DNA of 6,178 nucleotides, taken from JBEVMS01 sp040508515. GTDB taxonomy: Bacteria; Pseudomonadota; Gammaproteobacteria; Xanthomonadales; Rhodanobacteraceae. The stretch is from assembly GCA_040508515.1 (NCBI GenBank), contig JBEVMS010000008.1, forward strand, positions 1 through 6,178, given 5' to 3'. The translations under genes and the position numbers were made by a program. Every line of letters starts with the position of its first letter. Positions within the stretch are counted from its first letter, which is position 1. Below, piece by piece: positions 1 through 4,106 of this stretch. The notes beneath the pieces are model-generated. The model ran no database searches, was not told where the DNA came from, and saw only the letters and a program-made list of their open reading frames with translations.

Positions 1-97
1 CCCGTAGCGCACGGGAAATCGAGGGCGCAAAAAGGATTAAGCCGCAGGCCACTAAAGCCAGCCACCTGACAAGTCCGCGTTGAGCGTGCTTGTAAAT
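1..97 (-). CDS. Possible N-terminus of a small membrane protein (DUF2946-like), cut by the left edge
   Basis: An unbroken minus-strand frame runs from a stop at 212-214 to the window edge. Its last 32 codons read IYKHAQRGLVRWLALVACGL followed by ILFAPSISRALR: a basic N-terminus, one hydrophobic segment of about 15 residues, then a polar turn with APSISRAL. From memory, this resembles the start of DUF2946-type small proteins (short basic head, one hydrophobic helix, AP.vSrAL), which are often found near copper genes or TonB-dependent receptors. No ATG or GTG lies upstream in frame. The choices are ATT at 97-95, with GGGGA at 105-109 seven bases before it, or TTG at 154, 157 or 184, none with an obvious ribosome binding site. 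I placed the start at ATT only because of that Shine-Dalgarno-like spacing and the family-like N-terminus. The rest of the gene lies outside the window, so product and start are both tentative, and the frame could be open by chance. Confidence 0.33.
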   Translation of the reverse strand, partial: MYKHAQRGLVRWLALVACGLILFAPSISRALR

Positions 98-139
98 TGC
101 GCTATCCCCGAATGGATCTAACCTGAATCCAAATATTCT

Positions 140-172
140 GCCACGCCACCCCAACAAAGTGCGTGGCGTGGC
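140..172. repeat. Perfect 10-bp inverted repeat, 13-nt loop
   Basis: GCCACGCCAC (140-149) is the exact reverse complement of GTGGCGTGGC (163-172). The stem is GC-rich and would be stable in RNA. No T-tract follows on the plus strand. On the minus strand the stem is followed by AGAATATTT, which is only weakly T-rich. It lies upstream of the left-edge minus-strand frame, so it could be a 5' leader structure of that gene, a binding site, or the terminator of a small transcript. Confidence 0.6.
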
Positions 173-287
173 GAAATGACGCAAGTCAAGATCGAAGCAA
201 TAGCCGCGCTCTTAAGCGGCCGCCTTGCGCCGTCATGCGCTCAAGAGTCGGCCAGGTGCGATCAGCCAGTTCCATACCTCGGACGTG

Positions 288-314
288 TATCCGAACCTTT
301 ACGGTTCTTGGATA
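288..314. repeat. Bulged inverted repeat (10 paired bases)
   Basis: TATCC and GAACC (288-297) pair with GGTTC (303-307) and GGATA (310-314), with a TT bulge at 308-309 and a TTTAC loop. It resembles an RNA hairpin more than a protein-binding palindrome because of the asymmetric bulge. No promoter or T-tract is evident nearby, so its role is unknown. Confidence 0.4.
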
Positions 315-520
315 GTGGGTGCGCTATCGATCGCCACCACCTGGCAACCGATGATCGGAATACGTTGTCATCGCCGATGAGCCGATCGCTGCGTGGGAAC
401 CCCGGGATCGTCCCGCGGAGAGCGATTACATCAATGATCGCGCTCCGCCCTCATCAACCACCGACGATGAGACACCCCATCCAGCCTACGCTACGTGCAT
501 GGACCGAGGAGGAACGTTTT

Positions 521-589
521 CATATAGCCATATGTCCATATAAACATATTTACAACAAAAGACTTCTAGACATCCATACGTCTATATTA
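521..589. repeat. AT-rich patch with 8-bp phased CATAT repeats and a diverged direct repeat
   Basis: CATAT occurs at 521, 529, 537 and 545, exactly 8 bp apart, each followed by a different triplet (AGC, GTC, AAA, TTA). The first two copies also form the palindrome CATATAGCCATATG (521-534). A 16-bp stretch at 528-543 recurs at 574-589 with 13 identities. TAGAC (567-571) pairs with GTCTA (580-584) as a short hairpin. The patch abuts the TetR stop codon and is clearly more AT-rich than its surroundings. As a minus-strand transcript the hairpin is followed by GAAGTCTTTTGTTG, so a weak terminator is possible. An array of protein-binding sites is the alternative. Confidence 0.55.
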
Positions 590-1210
590 TCAACGCGGCT
601 CATGGGCAAGCCCGCGTAATACGATACCAAGACCGCGGCGAAACTCCTCATCCGGACTAATGTCCTGTGCTGCTTGAGCCGTTGCCGCCAGCAGCGGATA
701 CTCGTCGGGAGGTAACGTGGCCATCGCCTCGGTGCCTGGCCCATCCAGCGGACCAAGGTGCTGAGCTTGAAGCGCGCCGCTGAGATAACTGACCAAGGTG
801 CGCAATGCGATCGCCCGATGCTGCCCATTGAAACCCCCTTCAGCGAGGGTGCGCAGGAATGCCTCTGCAAACCTTTTCACCCCTTGCGAGGTGTGGCGAT
901 GGCGTACGAGCAGGGGCACGATCGCCGGATGTGCCCCCACGGCGAGCCGAACACATTCGGCCTGGCGCGCTAACTTTTGATCCCACGGCTCGCGCGACGT
1001 CGCGTCGGTATCGACGGCTGCCAAGACATGGTCCACCACCAGCCGCTCCAGCGCGTCACGATCCACCACATAGCGATACAGGGACATGGTGCCGATGCCG
1101 AGTATCGCCGCAGTGCTTCTCATAGAGAGCGCAGCCAACCCTTCGCCATCAATCACTTGAAGGGCAGCGGTAGCTATGTCGTTAAGCGAGAGTGAGCGAG
1201 AACGCGGCAT
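590..1210 (-). CDS. TetR/AcrR family transcriptional repressor
   Basis: A DNA-binding repressor of the TetR fold, 206 residues, within the family's usual length of about 190-220. The N-terminal helix-turn-helix is clear. Residues 10-22 (NDIATAALQVIDG) match helix 1, residues 29-46 carry SMRSTAAILGIGTMSLYRY, and GTMSLYRYV is a typical recognition helix, followed by the family's D.(D)ALE segment. Residues from about 75 on form the ligand-binding and dimerisation part, which varies and does not reveal the ligand. Cys86 is the only cysteine, so thiol-disulfide sensing within one subunit is unlikely. The ATG at 1210 is preferred over a TTG at 1231 because the latter overlaps the promoter region and has no ribosome binding site. 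It also lacks a good Shine-Dalgarno sequence: a TATAGT -10 box lies where it would give a leaderless transcript. The gene is divergent from the peroxiredoxin-like gene across a gap with a strong palindrome, so autoregulation and repression of that neighbour are the likely roles. Confidence 0.9.
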   Translation of the reverse strand: MPRSRSLSLNDIATAALQVIDGEGLAALSMRSTAAILGIGTMSLYRYVVDRDALERLVVDHVLAAVDTDATSREPWDQKLARQAECVRLAVGAHPAIVPLLVRHRHTSQGVKRFAEAFLRTLAEGGFNGQHRAIALRTLVSYLSGALQAQHLGPLDGPGTEAMATLPPDEYPLLAATAQAAQDISPDEEFRRGLGIVLRGLAHEPR

Positions 1211-1216
1211 GTTCGG

Positions 1217-1222
1217 ACTATA
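1217..1222 (-). promoter_or_regulatory. Candidate -10 box of the TetR gene
   Basis: On the minus strand TATAGT (1222 to 1217) matches five of six consensus bases. A start seven bases downstream would fall on the A of the ATG at 1210, giving a leaderless mRNA. The -35 region is poor at any spacing from 16 to 18. A TTGACA hexamer on the same strand (1231-1226) has no matching -10 box. Confidence 0.35.
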
Positions 1223-1224
1223 CG

Positions 1225-1253
1225 TTGTCAATCTTGTAAGAGTACACTGTACT
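1225..1253 (+). promoter_or_regulatory. Candidate promoter of the peroxiredoxin-like gene
   Basis: TTGTCA (1225-1230, five of six to consensus) and TGTACT (1248-1253, four of six) are separated by exactly 17 bp. The -10 box and most of the spacer lie inside the palindrome at 1236-1258, so repressor binding there would block RNA polymerase. Confidence 0.4.
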
Positions 1254-1258
1254 CCTAC
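1236..1258. promoter_or_regulatory. Putative TetR operator: 23-bp near-perfect palindrome
   Basis: The left half GTAAGAGTACA (1236-1246) and right half TGTACTCCTAC (1248-1258) pair at 10 of 11 positions around a central C at 1247. Length, symmetry and position between the divergent TetR and peroxiredoxin-like genes are typical of TetR-family operators. It overlaps the candidate -10 of the plus-strand gene and lies just upstream of the TetR -10 box, so one bound dimer could control both. No second copy of GAGTACA was seen upstream of the other genes here. Confidence 0.75.
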
Positions 1259-1272
1259 GATGGAGATTAGTC

Positions 1273-1845
1273 ATGCCCGCATCGCGTCCCTATGTAAAAC
1301 TCAAACGCGGCGAGGTTGTTGCCCCGCGCCAGCTTTCTACCTTGAATAAGGTAGTGACACTGCCCGATCCAAACCGGCTCATTCACCTGCAGTTTCGCCG
1401 TTTTGCCGGTTGCCCCGTCTGCGATCTGCACTTGCACTCCGTGGCACAGCGGCACGATGAAATCGTCTCTGCTGGCATCGTGGAGGTCGCTGTATTTCAT
1501 TCCAGCGCCGCTGATCTTCGCCCCTTTACCGCCGAGCTACCCTTCGCGATCGTGCCCGACCCTGAGAAGCATCTGTATGCGCAGTTTGGTGCTGAAGCCT
1601 CACCGCGGGCACTTTTGCATCCACATGCCTGGGGGCCGATTCTGCGTGGGGTATGGCGTAGCCTGCGTAGGATTATGCAGAGGAAGCAGCCTTTTACGTC
1701 TCTGCAGCCTACCGGCGGCAAGTTGGGGCTACCTGCCGATTTTCTCATCGCCAGTGACGGGCGAATACTCGCCTGCAAGTACGGGGAGCACATTCACGAT
1801 CAATGGTCGGTCGATGATTTGCTGGCTCACGCCACAACGCGCTGA
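1273..1845 (+). CDS. Peroxiredoxin-like thioredoxin-fold protein (AhpC/TSA-like, CxxC type)
   Basis: A 190-residue cytosolic protein with no signal peptide. The core FRRFAGCPVCDLHLHS (41-56) after a hydrophobic strand, then VEVAVFHSS (70-78), ELPFAIVPDPEKHLYAQFGA (88-107) and LPADFLIASDGRI (153-165), follow the layout of the AhpC-TSA_2 / PRX-like-2 family. These proteins have a thioredoxin fold with a CPxC pair (Cys47, Cys50) in place of the classical PxxxTxxC peroxidatic motif. Peroxidase activity is therefore not assured, and a thiol-disulfide oxidoreductase role is equally possible. A third cysteine is Cys168. GGAG at 1262-1265 lies seven bases before the ATG and supports this start. The gene sits downstream of the palindrome shared with the divergent TetR gene, so it is the likely repressed target. 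The following gene is 338 bp away, so it is probably transcribed alone. Confidence 0.88.
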   Translation: MPASRPYVKLKRGEVVAPRQLSTLNKVVTLPDPNRLIHLQFRRFAGCPVCDLHLHSVAQRHDEIVSAGIVEVAVFHSSAADLRPFTAELPFAIVPDPEKHLYAQFGAEASPRALLHPHAWGPILRGVWRSLRRIMQRKQPFTSLQPTGGKLGLPADFLIASDGRILACKYGEHIHDQWSVDDLLAHATTR

Positions 1846-1978
1846 TGAGCCGTGTGTCTGCAAAAGGTACGGGGCCATCGCGTGTCATCCTGGCCCGCGC
1901 TCCCGGCTGCTGAACACGCGAGCATGCATCGAAAAGCCGTACGCCGAGCGCGCCTTTCACGCGGGGCCACCACAGCCT

Positions 1979-2012
1979 CCACCGCGGTGGTCGAGGTATC
2001 GAGATCCTCGAC
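1979..2012. repeat. Two abutting inverted repeats
   Basis: The 12-bp palindrome CCACCGCGGTGG (1979-1990) is immediately followed by, and shares its last G with, a 7-bp stem with a 9-nt loop (1990-1996 with 2006-2012). They lie about 134 bp downstream of the peroxiredoxin-like stop codon. Factor-dependent termination or a regulator site are possible. There is no T-tract. Confidence 0.45.
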
Positions 2013-2172
2013 GGAAGGACGCCAAGCTTCACCCCCGCAGCCACAACCGATTGTTTGCAAGAAAAACGTGACTGCTCGCACTATTTTGAAATCGTGAACG
2101 CGTCAAATCACGCTTTACTCATTTGTCTTTATAGCCTGCCATGACTACGCTGATTGAGAATCTTGACAAAGC

Positions 2173-2176
2173 GAGG
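2173..2176 (+). promoter_or_regulatory. Ribosome binding site that sets the reductase start
   Basis: GAGG ends seven bases before the ATG at 2184. The alternative in-frame TTG at 2154, ten codons upstream, has no comparable site, so the ATG is preferred. Confidence 0.6.
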
Positions 2177-2183
2177 CGTACCC

Positions 2184-3278
2184 ATGACTCCAGCCGTCAC
2201 TCAATCCCCTCAGCACGCTCATTCGGTTACCGACATTGAGGGGGCCGCCAAGCTGCGCTTGGGGGGACAATCCGATCTCGTCGTTAGGCCCGTTGGACTT
2301 GGCTGCATGGGTATGTCGCAGTTCTACGGCCCAACGAACGATGAGCAGTCCATCAAAACGATTCGCGCCGCGCTGGATATCGGCGTCAATTTTCTCGATA
2401 CCGCAGACATCTATGGCGGCGCCAACGTTGTCGTAGGCGATCAGAACCCGGGCTTCGGGCACAACGAACAATTGATTGCCCGGGCGATCACGGGACGTCG
2501 CCACGACGTTGTGCTCGCCACCAAATTCGCCGTAAGGCTCACTGATGACGGCAAGGGGGTGGTTATCGACGGCCACCCGGACTATGTCATCGCCGCTTGC
2601 GAGGCGAGCCTACGTCGCCTGAATGTCGACGTCATCGATCTCTATTACTGCCATCGACTCGATGCAAACGTTCCTGTCGAGGATACGATTGGCGCCATGG
2701 CCCGGCTGGTGGAGCAAGGCAAGGTCCGCGCCATTGGCTTGAGCGAAGCGTCGGCAGCGCAACTGCGCCAAGCCCATGCGATTCATCCCCTGGCGGCGCT
2801 GCAGTCGGAGTATTCGCTATGGGAGCGCGGCGTGGAGGCCGAGATACTTCCTGTGTGTCGCGAGCTCGGCATTACCTTCGTCCCTTTCAGTCCGCTAGGA
2901 CGCTCTGCACTGACCGGCGCCATCCAGGCCGACACGCGCTTCTCGCCGGGAGATTTTCGCGCCTCGAACCCGCGGTTCATGGAAGAAAACCTCGCCAGTA
3001 ACCTTGCGCCGGTGGAGCATTTGATGGCGCTTGCCAAGCACAAACATTGCCGACCCGGTCAGCTGGCGCTTGCTTGGCTTTTGGCACAACCCTTCTCAAT
3101 CGTTCCGATTCCAGGCACCAAGCGCATCGAGTTTGTACGAGAAAACTTGGCCGCCACTAACGTGGCGCTGAGCCACGATGAAATTGCTTATATCAGCGCA
3201 ATTTTCGCCCCAGAGCAGATCAAGGGCGCTCGCTATGCCTCTGCCGATCCATCGACTCGTGCCGGTAAAAAACCCTGA
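2184..3278 (+). CDS. Aldo/keto reductase
   Basis: An NADP(H)-dependent carbonyl reductase of the (beta/alpha)8-barrel superfamily, 364 residues, cytosolic. The family start LVVRPVGLGCMGMSQFYGP (32-50) is followed by FLDTADIYGG (70-79), which supplies Asp72 and Tyr77. Lys114 lies in LATKFAV and His157 in DLYYCHRLD, so the catalytic Asp-Tyr-Lys-His tetrad is complete. GKVRAIGLSEAS (179-190), ALQSEYSLWER (205-215), FVPFSPLGR (232-240) and PIPGTKRIEFVRENLAA (308-324) are the barrel and NADP-phosphate-binding signatures. The pattern is that of general bacterial AKRs with broad aldehyde or ketone use; the physiological substrate cannot be read from it. Oddities are a roughly 22-residue polar head before the first strand, and about ten extra residues between YGG and HNE (79-94), where most relatives go almost directly from YG to NE. 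Neighbours are far enough apart to suggest a single-gene unit, and no adjacent regulator is tied to it. Confidence 0.93.
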   Translation: MTPAVTQSPQHAHSVTDIEGAAKLRLGGQSDLVVRPVGLGCMGMSQFYGPTNDEQSIKTIRAALDIGVNFLDTADIYGGANVVVGDQNPGFGHNEQLIARAITGRRHDVVLATKFAVRLTDDGKGVVIDGHPDYVIAACEASLRRLNVDVIDLYYCHRLDANVPVEDTIGAMARLVEQGKVRAIGLSEASAAQLRQAHAIHPLAALQSEYSLWERGVEAEILPVCRELGITFVPFSPLGRSALTGAIQADTRFSPGDFRASNPRFMEENLASNLAPVEHLMALAKHKHCRPGQLALAWLLAQPFSIVPIPGTKRIEFVRENLAATNVALSHDEIAYISAIFAPEQIKGARYASADPSTRAGKKP

Positions 3279-3487
3279 TGTTTCTTCTGCTGTAAACGTC
3301 GCGAGTTGTCTGGTCGAAACTCAAACCCGCGGGAGCATTTACGGACACAGGCGACTCAACCTCCTGCGCGCGTTTTAGTTATCCTATGCCATCACCCTCG
3401 CGGCCTCAGGTGCGCAGGTGATGACATGCATCCGGATGAATCTCACCCACACGTCACCTTCCCCTTTTGCCGTAAGGAATCACACCC
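3279..3487 (+). other. Leader region of the exported peroxiredoxin with competing stem-loops
   Basis: This gap of 209 bases separates the reductase from the peroxiredoxin. CCTGCGC (3363-3369) pairs with GCGCAGG (3412-3418), and CATCACC (3390-3396) pairs with GGTGATG (3417-3423). The two stems share bases 3417-3418 and so cannot both form completely. CCTCAGG (3404-3410) is a further small palindrome inside the second loop. No T-tract follows, so these are not an intrinsic terminator. I see no convincing promoter; TATCCT (3380-3385) is a possible -10 box with no matching -35. Confidence 0.4.
3474..3478 (+). promoter_or_regulatory. Ribosome binding site for the GTG-initiated peroxiredoxin
   Basis: AAGGA nine bases before the GTG at 3488 supports that non-ATG start. 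The codon is followed directly by a textbook signal peptide, which leaves no room for a later start. Confidence 0.7.
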
Positions 3488-4033
3488 GTGAAGTTTTCGA
3501 CCAAGCTCGCCGCCCTCTCCCTCATCGGTGCCGCCACCCTGGCGCCGCCGGCGTTCGCCGCGTTGCAGGAAGGCTCGCAAGCGCCTGATTTCTCGGCGCC
3601 GGCCTTTCTCGCCGGCAAGCAGTTCACCTTCAACCTCGCTGATGCCCTGAAGAAGGGTCCGGTGGTGGTCTACTTCTTCCCCGCCGCGCATACCCAGGGC
3701 TGCAACGTGGAAGCGCACCTGTTCTCTCAGTCCATCGGTAAGTTCACGGCGCTGCATGCCACCGTGATCGGCGTCACCGCCGGTAACACCGATCAGCTGG
3801 CCGATTTCTCCAAGGAAACCGAGCATTGCAGCGGCAAGTTCCCGGTCGCTGCCGATCAGGGTGCGCAGATCGCCAAGGAATACGATGCCCTCCTGAAGCA
3901 GAAGCCGGACCTATCGGATCGCACCTCGTACGTGATCGCTCCGTCGGGCAAGATCACCCACGTGTATTCGAGCCTCGATCCGACCAAGCACGTGCAGGAA
4001 ACCCTGGACGCTGTGAAGGCGATCGAAAACTAA
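3488..4033 (+). CDS. Exported peroxiredoxin (PrxQ/Bcp-like)
   Basis: A thiol peroxidase of the thioredoxin fold, 181 residues, probably periplasmic. It starts with GTG. Residues 1-24 form a Sec signal peptide: the basic head MKFSTK, the hydrophobic core LAALSLIGAATLAP, and a likely AFA-A cleavage after Ala24. The mature part begins with EGSQAPDFSAP, the usual peroxiredoxin entry. VVVYFFPAAHTQGCNVE (59-75) carries the complete PxxxTxxC motif with peroxidatic Cys72, and RTSYVIAPSGKI (145-156) supplies the conserved active-site Arg145. Cys114 (ETEHCSGKFPVAAD) is the only other cysteine and the likely resolving partner. It is not at the Cys+5 position of E. coli Bcp, and it lies slightly downstream of the helix-3 position known from some PrxQ proteins. 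The function expected of the family is reduction of hydrogen peroxide and organic peroxides; an envelope location would need a periplasmic reductant. The gene is followed by a strong terminator and looks monocistronic. Confidence 0.92.
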   Translation: MKFSTKLAALSLIGAATLAPPAFAALQEGSQAPDFSAPAFLAGKQFTFNLADALKKGPVVVYFFPAAHTQGCNVEAHLFSQSIGKFTALHATVIGVTAGNTDQLADFSKETEHCSGKFPVAADQGAQIAKEYDALLKQKPDLSDRTSYVIAPSGKITHVYSSLDPTKHVQETLDAVKAIEN

Positions 4034-4066
4034 GATTTTCCTGCGCTGAATCGTAGAGAATCACGC

Positions 4067-4101
4067 AACGGGGCCGGCTTATGCTGGCCCCGTTTTGTTT
4101 T
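4067..4101 (+). terminator. Intrinsic terminator of the peroxiredoxin gene
   Basis: ACGGGGCCGGC (4068-4078) pairs with GCTGGCCCCGT (4083-4093), with one G-U wobble and a TTAT loop, followed by TTTTGTTTT (4093-4101). A-T pairs extend the base of the stem. It starts about 35 bases after the peroxiredoxin stop. On the minus strand no T-tract follows the stem, so it should act mainly on plus-strand transcripts, although it sits just beyond the stop of the convergent peptidase gene. Confidence 0.92.
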
Positions 4102-4106
4102 GGCGC

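Larger units (their letters stand above)
98..589. other. Intergenic stretch without a convincing gene
   Basis: This is the gap between the left-edge frame and the 3' end of the TetR gene. A plus-strand open frame of 147 codons (176-619) crosses it. It has no recognisable domain, no ribosome binding site and an unstructured Arg/Pro/His-rich composition, and it runs into the end of the TetR gene, so I treat it as chance. The gap does hold a 10-bp perfect stem (140-172), a bulged stem (288-314), a short GC hairpin (403-415), seven GATC sites between 190 and 439, and an AT-rich repeat patch (521-589). I recognise no transposase remnant or known small RNA. Confidence 0.6.
1846..2183. other. Non-coding gap with three hairpins
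   Basis: No supported gene lies in this gap of 338 bases. An 81-codon plus-strand frame (1852-2097) has no ribosome binding site and low-complexity Arg/Ala/Ser/Pro content. Visible structures are a 6-bp GC stem, GGGCCA (1872-1877) with TGGCCC (1891-1896); the perfect 12-bp palindrome CCACCGCGGTGG (1979-1990); and a 7-bp stem, GTCGAGG (1990-1996) with CCTCGAC (2006-2012). None is followed by a T-tract, so I cannot call an intrinsic terminator for the peroxiredoxin-like gene. The last 120 bases are AT-richer and probably hold the reductase promoter, for example TATAGC at 2130-2135, but no good -35 box pairs with it. Confidence 0.55.

Noticed and set aside
521..552. Phased CATAT units as a CRISPR array or plasmid iterons
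   Set aside because: The 8-bp period is too short for CRISPR repeats and spacers. There is no replication initiator gene, and the pentamers are too short to call iterons.
176..619. 147-codon plus-strand frame in the left gap
   Set aside because: No ribosome binding site or domain, irregular composition, and it overlaps the end of the TetR gene and the AT-rich repeats.
1403..2071. Plus-strand frame of 222 codons overlapping the peroxiredoxin-like gene
   Set aside because: It starts inside the CxxC protein in another frame, has Pro/Arg/Ser-rich low-information sequence and no ribosome binding site.
2141..2239. Short upstream reading frame (32 codons) overlapping the reductase start
   Set aside because: It begins with ATG but has no ribosome binding site and runs out of frame into the reductase; it could be chance.
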